Positions 43,623 to 52,260 of a stretch of DNA of 64,000 nt are shown in pieces (within the stretch, counting starts at the first letter, position 1; each line of letters opens with the position of its first letter). The notes under the pieces are model-generated. The model was not told where the DNA came from. It was given only the letters and a program-made list of their open reading frames with translations, and did not search any database. The translations under genes and the position numbers were made by a program. The stretch spans positions 248,001 through 312,000 of the forward strand of contig NZ_JANFNS010000002.1 of the NCBI RefSeq assembly GCF_024436065.1, read 5' to 3'. This DNA comes from Saccharibacillus sp. JS10 (GTDB lineage Bacteria; Bacillota; Bacilli; Paenibacillales; Paenibacillaceae).

Positions 43623-44743
43623 GTGACTTTACTCGCAAAAAGTTTCGATTTTTAATGATAGTTGTGGGGATTCTGCTGCTTGTGACCTTGGGACTAACTG
43701 CTTGTTCTAACGAAGAAACTTCTCAAACGCCACAACCTTCGGAATCCAACATCGATCAACCCAACGAAGCAGATCCTTCCGTGATTTCGGGCAGCGAAAA
43801 ACCGATTGTGATTGGTTTTACGATGGATACGCTGCTTGAAGAACGATGGAAAAAAGACCGGGATTTGTTCGTAGCGGCAGCAGAAAAACAAGGTGCCACG
43901 GTGATCGTTAAATCCGCAAATGGCGATGATGCTAGGCAGATTGCTCAAGCAGAGACAATGATCAGTCAAGGCGTAGATGTGCTCGTGATCGTACCTCATA
44001 ATGCCGAAGCAAGCGCAGCAATCGTTAGTAAAGCGCATAAAGCCGGGATCAAAGTGCTCTCTTACGATCGTCTTGTGACGAACGCGGACGTGGATCTCTA
44101 TGTTTCTTTTGACAACTTTGAAGTCGGGCATCTGCAATCGCAGGCTATGATGAAGCTCGTACCGAAAGGCAATTACGTCTATATCGGAGGAGCCGATACG
44201 GATAACAATGCGCGTCAGTTTAAAAAAGGCGCTTTCGACGTGCTGCAATCTTCGATCGATCGCGGCGATATTCGCGTCGTGTACGATCAGTGGTCGAAAG
44301 ATTGGAAACAAGTCTACGCGCTGAGCAATATGCGAGAAGCGCTTAGAGCCAATGGGAAAAAAGGCATTGATGCCGTGATCGCGGCGAACGATGCCACAGC
44401 GGGAAGTGTGATCGAAGTGCTGCAAGAGCAAGGTTTGGCAGGGGAAATTCCGGTAGCCGGTCAAGATGCCGATCTTGCCGCCATTCGGCGAATCGTCGCA
44501 GGAACGCAGACCATGACGGTCTATAAGCCGATTGGTCGCCTAGCCGAGCAGACCGCAGAACTTGCGATCAAGTTGGCAAAAGGAGAAAATCCCCAGACGA
44601 CTCGTCGCGTCAACAACGGCAAGATCGAAGTCCCGTCCGTATTGCTTCAACCGATTGGGGTAAACGCTTCGAACATCGACGAGACGGTGATCGCGGACGG
44701 ATTTCATACGCGAGAAGAAGTGTACGGAACAAGTAACCCGTAG
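43619..44743 (+). CDS. Sugar-binding lipoprotein, XylF/ChvE-like, co-transcribed with the two-component system
   Basis: 374 residues. Signal peptide with lipobox LTAC, lipidated Cys29, an acidic Pro/Ser linker, then a type-I binding domain (IGFTMDTLLEERWKKD, VDVLVIVPHN, KVLSYDRLVTNADVDLYVSFDN, YIGGADTDNNA, AANDATAGSVIEVL, GQDADLAAIRRIVAGTQTMTVYKP). The YDRL..N.DVDLYVSFDN pattern is typical of D-xylose-binding proteins. It sits at the end of the sensing operon, not in the transporter operon, so it may feed the same ABC transporter or be a second sensor. A terminator follows. Confidence 0.88.
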   Translation: MSDFTRKKFRFLMIVVGILLLVTLGLTACSNEETSQTPQPSESNIDQPNEADPSVISGSEKPIVIGFTMDTLLEERWKKDRDLFVAAAEKQGATVIVKSANGDDARQIAQAETMISQGVDVLVIVPHNAEASAAIVSKAHKAGIKVLSYDRLVTNADVDLYVSFDNFEVGHLQSQAMMKLVPKGNYVYIGGADTDNNARQFKKGAFDVLQSSIDRGDIRVVYDQWSKDWKQVYALSNMREALRANGKKGIDAVIAANDATAGSVIEVLQEQGLAGEIPVAGQDADLAAIRRIVAGTQTMTVYKPIGRLAEQTAELAIKLAKGENPQTTRRVNNGKIEVPSVLLQPIGVNASNIDETVIADGFHTREEVYGTSNP

Positions 44744-44771
44744 ATCTTATCTTCATACTCAAACTTCAATC

Positions 44772-44816
44772 AAAGCCGCTACTCTTTAAGCTCCGGCTAA
44801 AGAGTAGCGGCTTTTT
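44772..44816 (+). terminator. Rho-independent terminator of the sensing operon
   Basis: AAAGCCGCTACTCTTT / AAAGAGTAGCGGCTTT, 16-bp perfect stem, then TTTTTG. Confidence 0.93.
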
Positions 44817-44857
44817 GCTAAGATTTCCCCCAAGAAACGAAGACATCTGCACATTTT

Positions 44858-44871
44858 TGCAAGCGCTTTCT
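44858..44871 (+). promoter_or_regulatory. cre-like site 1 of the sugar transporter operon
   Basis: TGCAAGCGCTTTCT, 13 of 14 matches to TGNAANCGNTNNCA, about 75 bases upstream of the promoter. Confidence 0.6.
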
Positions 44872-44915
44872 GTTTTGCCTTAAAAAAGTACAGACGGTAA
44901 CAAAAGAGTGCTAAT

Positions 44916-44929
44916 GATAAGCGCTTACA
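44916..44929 (+). promoter_or_regulatory. cre-like site 2 of the sugar transporter operon
   Basis: GATAAGCGCTTACA, 12 of 14 matches and palindromic (TAAGCGCTTA); it covers the -35 region. Confidence 0.55.
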
Positions 44930-44952
44930 GTCTTTGTAAGCGGTGCTATAGT
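44924..44952 (+). promoter_or_regulatory. Promoter of the sugar transporter operon
   Basis: CTTACA, 17-base spacer, TATAGT preceded by TGC (extended -10). The spacer contains cre-like site 3. Confidence 0.55.
44935..44948 (+). promoter_or_regulatory. cre-like site 3 of the sugar transporter operon
   Basis: TGTAAGCGGTGCTA, 13 of 14 matches, between -35 and -10. CcpA bound here would block RNA polymerase. Confidence 0.55.
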
Positions 44953-45014
44953 TGATCTTGCCAGAAGAAATCAAGCAGACATTCATTTACACAAACCGAA
45001 AGGGGATCATTCAG

Positions 45015-46136
45015 TTGAAAAAACAGTTTAAGGGGATTGCGCTCCTGATTGCAGTTATGGTGTTCTCGATCGTTGCAACCGCTTGCGGCAGCTCGAACGG
45101 AAGCGGCGGAGCTGGAGGTAGCGTCAGCGTAGGCGTGGTACTGCCAACGAAAGACGAACCAAGATGGGTACAAGACGAACAGCGTTTCAAAGACGCACTT
45201 GCAGGCACCAACTACAAAACAGAGATTTTGTTCAGCCAGGGTTCTTCCGCTAAAGAAAAAGAAAACGTGGAAACACTGCTTAACAAAGGAATCAAAGTTC
45301 TGATCATCTGCCCACAAGACGGCGATGCAGCAGCAGCAGCTGTTGAAGCAGCGAAAAAAGACGGCGTAACGGTAATCGCTTACGACCGCTTGATCACAAA
45401 CACCGATGCAGTTGACTACTATGTAACATTCGACAGTCTTGCAGTAGGTGCGGCTCAAGGTCAATACCTGATCGACCACATGGAAGGAACTAGCGGTCAA
45501 CCACTTTACCTGTATGCAGGTGCAGCGACAGACAACAACGCATTCTTGTTCTTCCAAGGCGCTTGGGAAGTTCTGCAACCTAAAATCGCAGACGGCACAT
45601 TCAAAATCGCTAACTCTTCGGAAGCTGAAAAGCTGAAAGATACAAAAGATCTGTCCCGCGACCAAATGAGCAGCATCATCGGTCAAGTCACAACGAACTG
45701 GGATCCAAACGAAGCGAAAAACAAAGCTCAAACTCACCTGACAGCAGCAGCGGCTGATATGAAAGGTAACGTATCGATCTTGGCTCCAAACGATGGCACA
45801 GCACGTAACATCGCAGACGTATTCGGATCTGATAGCGAAATCACAAGCTATGTCATCACAGGTCAAGATGCGGAGCAAGCTTCGATTCAGTACATCATCG
45901 ACGGCAAACAATCCATGACGGTCTTCAAAGACGTTCGTACTTTGGTAAAAGACGCAATGGGTATGGCAGTTGAAGTATTGGATGGCAAATCGCCAGAAAC
46001 AACAGGTTCTTACAACAACGGAACTGCAGACATCAAAGCTAAACAAACCGACGTTATCGTAGTCGACAAAGACAACGTGAAAAAAGAACTGATCGATTCG
46101 GAATACTACAAAGCATCCGACTTCACAGGTCTGTAA
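45015..46136 (+). CDS. Sugar-binding lipoprotein of the ABC importer (ChvE/XylF-like)
   Basis: 373 residues from a TTG codon preceded by GAAAGGGG; the longer frame from 44952 lies over the promoter and is rejected. Lipobox VATAC, Cys24. The binding domain carries VGVVLPTKDEPRWVQDEQRF, YKTEILFSQGSS, VLIICPQDG, VIAYDRLITNTDAVDYYVTFDS, LAPNDGTARNIADVF and VFKDVRTLVKDAM, as in ChvE/multiple-monosaccharide binding proteins. Codon use is strongly biased, as in highly expressed genes. First gene of the transporter operon under triple cre control; a hairpin after it may raise its level over the ATPase and permease. Confidence 0.92.
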   Translation: MKKQFKGIALLIAVMVFSIVATACGSSNGSGGAGGSVSVGVVLPTKDEPRWVQDEQRFKDALAGTNYKTEILFSQGSSAKEKENVETLLNKGIKVLIICPQDGDAAAAAVEAAKKDGVTVIAYDRLITNTDAVDYYVTFDSLAVGAAQGQYLIDHMEGTSGQPLYLYAGAATDNNAFLFFQGAWEVLQPKIADGTFKIANSSEAEKLKDTKDLSRDQMSSIIGQVTTNWDPNEAKNKAQTHLTAAAADMKGNVSILAPNDGTARNIADVFGSDSEITSYVITGQDAEQASIQYIIDGKQSMTVFKDVRTLVKDAMGMAVEVLDGKSPETTGSYNNGTADIKAKQTDVIVVDKDNVKKELIDSEYYKASDFTGL

Positions 46137-46193
46137 GCACGAGTCAGAGATTTTAAGTAATCAAACAAGATCGTTAATAGCCGGCTAAACAAG

Positions 46194-46219
46194 CAGGGAC
46201 GGGGACGCTCCCGTTCCTG
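46194..46219 (+). other. Intercistronic hairpin between binding-protein and ATPase genes
   Basis: CAGGGACGGG / CCCGTTCCTG (10 bp, one G-U) around GACGCT, followed by TTTCTC instead of a full T-run. Such hairpins often stabilise the binding-protein message or act as partial terminators. Confidence 0.6.
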
Positions 46220-46250
46220 TTTCTCAGTAAACCGGAAAGTAAGGGGTGCG

Positions 46251-47825
46251 ATGAAAATGGGCGGAAATCTACTGGATAAAACGAACGATTCAACGTTCAC
46301 AAGCTCAAATAAAAACATTTTGGAGATGCGGAATATTTCCAAAAACTTCACAGGCGTCAAAGCGTTATCCGATGTGAACTTTCAAGTTAAAGAAGGCGAA
46401 ATTCATTTTCTCGTTGGAGAAAACGGTGCCGGTAAATCGACTTTAATGAAAGTGTTGAGCGGGGTTTATCCGTATGGAACCTACGAAGGCGACATTGTAT
46501 ACGAAGGTACGGTGCAGCAATTCGGTAAAATCAACGACAGCGTAAAAGCCGGTATTGCGATCATTTATCAGGAGTTGGCGTTGTTCCCGGATCTAAGCGT
46601 GTACGAGAATATTTTTGCCGGTAACGAAGTGAAGCGCGGCGGCGTGATCGACTGGAACGAGACGATCATCGAAGCGCGCAAAATGCTTCAAAAAGTCAAA
46701 CTGAACGTGAATCCAGAGACGCTTATCCGCGATCTGGGTGTCGGAAAGCAGCAGCTTGTCGAAATCGCCAAAGCATTGAGCAAAAATGTAAAATTGCTGA
46801 TTTTGGACGAGCCGACCGCGGCTCTGAACGAGAACGACAGTGAAAACTTGCTGAACTTGTTACGTGAGCTGAAAAGCCAAGGCATCACCTGCATTATGAT
46901 CTCTCACAAGTTGAAAGAAGTGATCGCGATTGCGGATAAAGCCACAGTCATTCGCGACGGCAAAACGATCTGTACGTTAGATGCTTCCAAAGGCGAAATT
47001 ACCGAAGCTTCGATCATCAAAAACATGGTTGGACGCGATATTGAAGATATCTATCCAAAACGTCCGGATAAAAAGTTCGGCGACCATATTCTCGAGGTCA
47101 AAAACTGGACGGCTTTCGATCTGGAACTAGGCAGAAATATCGTCAAAAATGTCGATCTTTATGTCAAAAAAGGCGAGATCGTCGGTATCGCAGGTCTGAT
47201 GGGTTCGGGTCGTACGGAGTTCGCGCTCAGCGTTTTCGGAAATCCAAGAAATTATAAGTTGGACGGAGAGTTGTATGTAGACGGCAAGCGTTCGCGCTTT
47301 GCCCATACCAGCGACGCGATCAAAGCGGGCATTGCTTATGTGACCGAAGATCGCAAAGGCGACGGCTTATTCCTGATCCAAGATATCAAAAGCAATGTCA
47401 GTGCGGCGAATCTCAAAGGAATCGCACCGGGCGGCGTGATCAACGATAACGAAGAGGTCAAAATCGGCAACGAATACAAGTCGTCGATGAATATCAAAGC
47501 CCCTTCCGTCGAGCAGATCGTAGGTAACTTAAGCGGTGGCAATCAGCAAAAAGTATCGCTAGGTAAATGGTTGTTCGTCGGACCGAAACTGCTGATTTTA
47601 GATGAACCGACACGCGGAATCGACGTAGGCGCGAAGTTCGAAATCTATACCATTATGAACAAACTGATCGCGCAAGGCATGAGCATCATTATGATCTCGT
47701 CCGAACTTGGCGAAGTGCTCGGTATGAGCGATCGGATTTACGTTATGGCAGAAGGCAGAATCAAAGGCGAAATCGCAGCCGAAGACGCCGATCAAGAAAA
47801 AATTATGGAATTCGCAACGCAATAA
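46251..47825 (+). CDS. Sugar ABC importer ATPase (two nucleotide-binding domains, GguA/XylG-like)
   Basis: 524 residues. Domain 1 has Walker [10 protein letters not shown] near 59-67, signature [12 protein letters not shown], Walker [13 protein letters not shown] and the switch ISHK. Domain 2 has a degenerate Walker [10 protein letters not shown], as in all members of this monosaccharide family, with signature LSGGNQQKV and [20 protein letters not shown] precedes ATG. Powers the importer with the preceding lipoprotein and the following permease. Confidence 0.93.
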   Translation: MKMGGNLLDKTNDSTFTSSNKNILEMRNISKNFTGVKALSDVNFQVKEGEIHFLVGENGAGKSTLMKVLSGVYPYGTYEGDIVYEGTVQQFGKINDSVKAGIAIIYQELALFPDLSVYENIFAGNEVKRGGVIDWNETIIEARKMLQKVKLNVNPETLIRDLGVGKQQLVEIAKALSKNVKLLILDEPTAALNENDSENLLNLLRELKSQGITCIMISHKLKEVIAIADKATVIRDGKTICTLDASKGEITEASIIKNMVGRDIEDIYPKRPDKKFGDHILEVKNWTAFDLELGRNIVKNVDLYVKKGEIVGIAGLMGSGRTEFALSVFGNPRNYKLDGELYVDGKRSRFAHTSDAIKAGIAYVTEDRKGDGLFLIQDIKSNVSAANLKGIAPGGVINDNEEVKIGNEYKSSMNIKAPSVEQIVGNLSGGNQQKVSLGKWLFVGPKLLILDEPTRGIDVGAKFEIYTIMNKLIAQGMSIIMISSELGEVLGMSDRIYVMAEGRIKGEIAAEDADQEKIMEFATQ

Positions 47826-47863
47826 CATTTCGCTAGTATTCGTTTTCGTAGGAGGGAACTACC

Positions 47864-49039
47864 TTGAATTTCTTTCAAGAAGCTAAATCATTGCTCAAAG
47901 TAAATATTCGCGATTACGGGATGTATATTGCCTTATTCGTGATCATGCTCACCTTTACCATCTTAACGGACGGTCTATTCATGTCTTCGCGTAACATCAG
48001 TAACTTGCTCGACGCAACAGGTTATATCGCAGTTCTGGCAGTAGGCATGACGCTCGTTATCGTCATTCGACATATCGACTTGTCGGTCGGATTCGCTGCC
48101 GGATTTATGGGCGCGATCGCGGCAATTATGTTGTCGCAACTTGGCGTTCCTGTCTACTTCACGATTCCGATCATTTTGATTCTCGGTATCGTAATCGGGA
48201 TGTTCAACGGCGTACTCGTTGCTTCGATCGGGATTCCGGCATTCGTATCGTCGCTCGCGGCGATGTTGATCTTCCGTGGCGCTCTGCTGCAAGTTACGGA
48301 AAAAACGGGTACGATCATCGTTCGTGACGATGTGTTCAACGCACTCGGTAACGGCTTCTTGCCTTCTCTTGGTCATATCGCAGGGCTGAACGTTCTGTCG
48401 TTGATCTTAGGCGGATTGGTGATTTTGTACTTCGTGTACGCTGAAATCTCCAAACGTAACCAAAAGATCAAATACAAATTCGAAGTGCCTTCCAACAAAA
48501 TCTTTGCAATCAAATTGATCTTCGTATCGGCAATCATCGCTTACCTGACTTGGATTCTTGCTGGATACAACGGCTTCTCTTGGACGGTTGTAATTACGCT
48601 GCTCGTGGTAGCGATCTATCACTTCCTGACTACGAAAACCGTTCTTGGACGTCATATTTATGCAGTCGGTAGTAACCCGGAAGCCGCTCACCTGAGCGGG
48701 ATCAATGTTAAAAAGATTACGTACATCGTATTCGGTTCGATGGGCATGTTGTCCGCGCTATCCGGTATTTTGTACACAGCTCGTCTGCAATCGGCAACGA
48801 CAACAGCGGGAACTTTGTTCGAGCTTGACGCGATCGCAGCGGCTTATGTTGGCGGCGTATCCGCGGCAGGCGGCGTAGGTAAAGTTACCGGTTCGATCAT
48901 CGGTGCGGTTGTTATGGCTTCGCTGTCTAGCGGGATGAACTTGCTGGGCGTCGGCATCTCGTATCAGTACATGATTCGTGGTGGCGTACTTGCGGCGGCG
49001 GTAATCTTCGACGTTATGACTCGTAGAAAACGCGGATAA
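47864..49039 (+). CDS. Sugar ABC importer permease (GguB/XylH-like)
   Basis: 391 residues with about ten TM helices. Family segments: GMTLVIVIRHIDLSVGFAAGFMGAIAA, GIPAFVSSLAAMLIFRGALL, AVGSNPEAAHLSGINVKK and the C-terminal AAAYVGGVSAAGGVGKVTGS. TTG start with GGAGGG 8 bases before. The long middle loop with charged residues (YAEISKRNQKIKYKFEV) is typical of XylH/GguB rather than RbsC. Last gene of the operon; copy B of the intergenic repeat starts 17 bases later. Confidence 0.92.
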   Translation: MNFFQEAKSLLKVNIRDYGMYIALFVIMLTFTILTDGLFMSSRNISNLLDATGYIAVLAVGMTLVIVIRHIDLSVGFAAGFMGAIAAIMLSQLGVPVYFTIPIILILGIVIGMFNGVLVASIGIPAFVSSLAAMLIFRGALLQVTEKTGTIIVRDDVFNALGNGFLPSLGHIAGLNVLSLILGGLVILYFVYAEISKRNQKIKYKFEVPSNKIFAIKLIFVSAIIAYLTWILAGYNGFSWTVVITLLVVAIYHFLTTKTVLGRHIYAVGSNPEAAHLSGINVKKITYIVFGSMGMLSALSGILYTARLQSATTTAGTLFELDAIAAAYVGGVSAAGGVGKVTGSIIGAVVMASLSSGMNLLGVGISYQYMIRGGVLAAAVIFDVMTRRKRG

Positions 49040-49055
49040 ATTTGGGTGGGTGGTT

Positions 49056-49229
49056 GAGAGGCGCTTCGAGAGAAATTCGTTAGCGTATGCTTACGATGTG
49101 TCTTTCTTCGAAAGCCTGTAGGTCGCTTGTTGAAATCGGGAAAACTTGATTGGAATTTTGATTTGGATTTTCCCGATTTCAAAGGCGAACATTTCATTCC
49201 TACACTGAATTTCTCTCTCCGCTTCTGTC
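49056..49229 (+). repeat. Modular palindromic intergenic repeat, copy B
   Basis: 174 bp. End repeats GAGAGAAATTC (49068-49078) and GAATTTCTCTC (49207-49217). Hairpin H is a perfect 15-bp inverted repeat TTGAAATCGGGAAAA (49130-49144) / TTTTCCCGATTTCAA (49168-49182), followed by AAGGCGAACATT as in copy D. Module K (AGCGTATGCTTACGA, then CTTTC-TTC-GAAAG) lies before H, while in copies A and D it lies after H. Confidence 0.8.
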
Positions 49230-49369
49230 AGCATGGTGGTAGATAGGATATTTAAGTGCATCGAAGCTTTCTGCGAAAACTTCTGTATAAATTAGATTTC
49301 CTTTTCACCTGCAAGTTTGGACTCGATTCTTGAGTAAAGCTTACAACCTCATATTCGTCTCCAAGTGCC

Positions 49370-49424
49370 AAAAGCCGCTTTCGCGTTTCTTCTCCCAAAA
49401 GAAGAAACAGCGAGGCGGCTTTTT
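49370..49424. terminator. Long bidirectional hairpin terminator
   Basis: AAAAGCCGCTTTCGCGTTTCTTCT pairs with AGAAGAAACAGCGAGGCGGCTTTTT with few mismatches. It ends with a T-run about 330 bases after the permease stop, beyond repeat B. Confidence 0.75.
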
Positions 49425-49451
49425 AGGTAGGAGGTAAGAGTGCGAGGAAAA

Positions 49452-49578
49452 GTGGAGTGAGCGGAGGGAGAAATTCAGTGAAAGACGCCTTTGAACCGGA
49501 AAGCGACTCCCCGAATTTTCATCCTGCTTTCCGAGTGAAACAGCGGCTTGAACGAATTTCTCCCGAAGCGCCAACCCC
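49452..49578 (-). repeat. Modular palindromic intergenic repeat, copy C (short form without module K)
   Basis: About 127 bp, inverted relative to B and D. End repeats GGAGAAATTC and GAATTTCTCC. Hairpin H is CGGAAAGC (49497-49504) / GCTTTCCG (49526-49533): both arms differ from the other copies yet still pair. On the minus strand TTCAAAGGCG follows H as in the others. Module K is missing. Confidence 0.75.
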
Positions 49579-49714
49579 CAACTTCCCGCCACGCTCCCTG
49601 CTCCAACCTCAAACAACTCCACCCGAGCTGTTTTTTCGCTGCCTAATCTGGTAGAGTAAGAAAGGAAAGGCTTACATAAGTCGAAAACGATTTCTATCTC
49701 AAGGAGGAGTCACG

Positions 49715-50719
49715 ATGAGCGAGGCAACAAACGGGAACATCAAGTGGGGAATTCTAGGTACAGGCTGGATTGCTGAGCAGTTTGCTGCCGATCTAAAACA
49801 TGCTTCGAACGGAGAATTATATGCAGTCGGTTCGCGTACGAAAGAAAGCGCGGATAAATTCGCAGCGAAATTCGGAGCGCCTGTCACACACGGAAGTTAC
49901 GAAGAATTGGCGAACGATCCTGATGTGGATGCGATCTACGTCGCGACGCCGCATCCTTTTCATAAAGAAAACGTGCTGACTGCATTGTCCGGCGGCAAAG
50001 CCGTATTGTGCGAAAAGCCGTTTACCGTAAGCGCTGGCGAACTCGAAGAACTGATCGAATCCGCGCGCGAGAAAAAACTGTTCTTGATGGAAGGCATGTG
50101 GTCGCGCTTCTTGCCACCGCTGATCCAAGTCCGCGAATGGCTTGCCGAAGAAAAAATCGGCGATGTGAAAATCGTTAAAGCCGAATTTGGTTTCGACGCA
50201 GGTTGGAATCCGGAAGGACGTTTGTTGAATCCTGAACTTGGCGGCGGCGCGCTATTGGATGCAGGGATTTACCCGGTATCTTTTGCTTCGATGGTATTCG
50301 GTCCTAATCCGCAAAATGTCTGGACTACAGCTCATCTTGGCGAAACTGGCGTCGATGAGCATTTTACAATCCTGCTTGATTACGGCGACGGCAAAACAGC
50401 TTCGCTGCACGGCGGGATTCGCGTGAACTTCCCGAACGATGCGTTTATCCACGGAACCAAAGGATATATCCATATCCCGCAATTCCTGTTTGCCAAAGAA
50501 GCGACGCTGTACATCAATGGCGAAGAGCCGATTACCGTGACCGACGATCGGGAAGATCGCGGCATCAAAGGCTATGCTTACGAAGCGGAAGAAGTCGGTA
50601 AAGCGCTGCAAGAAGGTCGTCACGAAAGCCCTGTGATTTCGCTGGCGGAATCGATGGGAATCATGCGTTTGCTGGATAATGTGCGCGCACAATGGGGACT
50701 CAAATATCCTTTTGAATAA
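49715..50719 (+). CDS. Gfo/Idh/MocA-family oxidoreductase (dihydrodiol/xylose dehydrogenase-like)
   Basis: 334 residues. Rossmann domain with WGILGTGWIA (G12, G15, G17) and the conserved E100-K101-P102 motif in LCEKPFT; the C-terminal sheet domain has EGMWSRFLPP, FDAGWNPEGRL and LLDAGIYPVSF typical of dimeric dihydrodiol dehydrogenase and NADP-dependent D-xylose dehydrogenase relatives. It oxidises or isomerises a sugar or cyclitol with NAD(P). AAGGAGGAG precedes ATG. Lies after the sugar importer but behind two repeats and a terminator, so it is a separate unit. Confidence 0.9.
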   Translation: MSEATNGNIKWGILGTGWIAEQFAADLKHASNGELYAVGSRTKESADKFAAKFGAPVTHGSYEELANDPDVDAIYVATPHPFHKENVLTALSGGKAVLCEKPFTVSAGELEELIESAREKKLFLMEGMWSRFLPPLIQVREWLAEEKIGDVKIVKAEFGFDAGWNPEGRLLNPELGGGALLDAGIYPVSFASMVFGPNPQNVWTTAHLGETGVDEHFTILLDYGDGKTASLHGGIRVNFPNDAFIHGTKGYIHIPQFLFAKEATLYINGEEPITVTDDREDRGIKGYAYEAEEVGKALQEGRHESPVISLAESMGIMRLLDNVRAQWGLKYPFE

Positions 50720-50738
50720 GTGATGTAAATAACGATAC

Positions 50739-50777
50739 AAAGCTCGATTTTCCGTAGGGGAGATCGGGCTTTTTTTA
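50739..50777 (+). terminator. Rho-independent terminator
   Basis: AAGCTCGAT / ATCGGGCTT with a T-run after the oxidoreductase gene. Confidence 0.82.
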
Positions 50778-50867
50778 ATACTGGGATGATCCTGGATATT
50801 TCTTGGATCTAAGTGGGTAAATAACGATTGTACATAGACATCTCAAGCGTAGAGAGGGGAAAAAGTA

Positions 50868-51992
50868 GTGAACAAACGAACATCGATTTTGCTTGCGCTC
50901 GCGGTGACCGTATCGGTCGCTTCAGCACCTTTGGCATCGCCTCAACTTACATATGCAGCCGATTCGGCAACAACGATCGTGAACGGAACGGCAAAGCCCG
51001 TCAGTTATGAATCTTTAGGAAGTTTGAGCGAAGGATTGGCTTCTTTCTGGGATCGTTCGAGCACCTTATTTGGCTATACGAATACCAACGGAAAGACTGT
51101 CATCAAAGCTCAATATGAAGAAGTGAAGCCTTTTAGCGAAGGGCTCACTGCCGTGAAAAAAGGCAACCTATGGGGCTTTATCGACAAAACGGGCAAAGTC
51201 ATTGTAAAGCCGAAATATCAACAAGTGGGTCAGGGATTCAGCGAAGGCTTAGCCGCGGTCAAAGTCTCTTCCGGCAAGTGGGCGTATATCAACAAAACAG
51301 GCAAAATCGTATTCACCGCCTCTTACGACGAAGCCCATGATTTTAACGACGGAATGGCGGCAGTATGGAAAAGAAAAGGCACTACTTATGTCGGCGGATT
51401 TATTGATCAAAAAGGAAAAGAAATCGTCAAACCCCAATACGCGATGCTGAATGTGTTTAGCGAAGGCTTGGCTCCTGTGATGAAAAACGGCAAATGGGGC
51501 TATATCGATAAAAAAGGCAAAATGATCATCAAGCCACAATTCGACGGCGCCGCACCGATGAGCGAAGGATTAGCTTTATTTTTGCAAAACGGTAAATACG
51601 GATACCTGAATGCCAAAGGCAAAGTGATCGTCAAAGCTCAATATACGGGTGGGCAATCGTTTAGCGAAGGTCGCGCCGCAGTTAAAGTTGGCGGCAGCTT
51701 AAGCGATCGCAGCGGCAAATGGGGTTATATCGGCGTAACCGGCAAACTCGTCATCCCTGCTCAATATAGCGACGAAAATGCCGAGATCGGTTCGTTCAAA
51801 GAAGGTCTGGCCTTTGTGCAACGTACCGACGGTAGTAAGCTGCTTATCGATCGCTCAGGCAAAGTCCGTGTCGATCTCAAAACTAACGACGCCTCCGTCG
51901 GCGAGTTTGATAACGGCGTCGCAATTGTTAAAACGCCGCTTGAAGAAGGCAACTATTACTTTATGAAGAATCCGCTCAAAACATCTAAGTAA
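50868..51992 (+). CDS. Exported WG-repeat protein
   Basis: 374 residues: signal peptide 1-31 (cut near TYA-AD), then about eight WG/KWG repeats of roughly 35-40 residues (LWGFIDKTGKVIVKPKYQQV, KWAYINKTGKIVFTASYDEA, KWGYIDKKGKMIIKPQFDGA and so on), each with F.EGLA.V. WG repeats form beta-propeller or solenoid-like surfaces for protein or glycan binding; no enzyme motif is present. GTG start after AGAGGGGAAA. Monocistronic, ending near repeat copy D. Confidence 0.93.
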   Translation: MNKRTSILLALAVTVSVASAPLASPQLTYAADSATTIVNGTAKPVSYESLGSLSEGLASFWDRSSTLFGYTNTNGKTVIKAQYEEVKPFSEGLTAVKKGNLWGFIDKTGKVIVKPKYQQVGQGFSEGLAAVKVSSGKWAYINKTGKIVFTASYDEAHDFNDGMAAVWKRKGTTYVGGFIDQKGKEIVKPQYAMLNVFSEGLAPVMKNGKWGYIDKKGKMIIKPQFDGAAPMSEGLALFLQNGKYGYLNAKGKVIVKAQYTGGQSFSEGRAAVKVGGSLSDRSGKWGYIGVTGKLVIPAQYSDENAEIGSFKEGLAFVQRTDGSKLLIDRSGKVRVDLKTNDASVGEFDNGVAIVKTPLEEGNYYFMKNPLKTSK

Positions 51993-52059
51993 TGACTATC
52001 TCTGCTGTACAAAGAAAAAAGGCAGCCCTTTTGCGTTGACAACGTTACGTTAGAGGGCA

Positions 52060-52233
52060 GTGATAAGACTGCAAGAGAAATTCGTTTCGGTCGCTTGTTG
52101 AACTCGGGAAAGTGATTGGATTTTTAGTGGGATTTTCCCGATTTCAAAGGCGAACATTCCAAGCATATGCTTACGAAGTATCTTTTCTTCGAAAAGATTT
52201 GACTTCGCTGAATTTCTCTCTCCGTCTTCTCAC
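52060..52233 (+). repeat. Modular palindromic intergenic repeat, copy D
   Basis: 174 bp between convergent genes. 24-bp terminal inverted repeat (52060-52083 / 52210-52233, 20 of 24). Hairpin H: TTGAA.TCGGGAAA (52098-52111) / TTTCCCGA.TTCAA (52134-52147). Module K: palindrome AAGCATATGCTT (52161-52172), then ATCTTTTC-TTC-GAAAAGAT. Flanked by a 21-bp direct repeat with one mismatch (52010-52030 and 52254-52274). Confidence 0.85.
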
Positions 52234-52260
52234 TTGCAGCTACGTTGGATTTTCAAAGAA

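Noticed and set aside
44952-45014. Upstream ATG start for the sugar-binding lipoprotein
   Set aside because: It would place 21 non-signal residues before the signal peptide and start within the promoter; the TTG at 45015 has a good ribosome site and gives a normal lipoprotein leader.
44946-46046. A 366-codon open frame on the minus strand opposite the sugar-binding lipoprotein
   Set aside because: It is Cys- and Phe-rich with no family signal, lacks a ribosome site, and mirrors the strong codon bias of the plus-strand gene, which has clear motifs.
49056-52233. CRISPR array, since related repeats recur
   Set aside because: Copies are 125-225 bp, occur in both orientations, are separated by genes and are palindromic modules, not short direct repeats with spacers.
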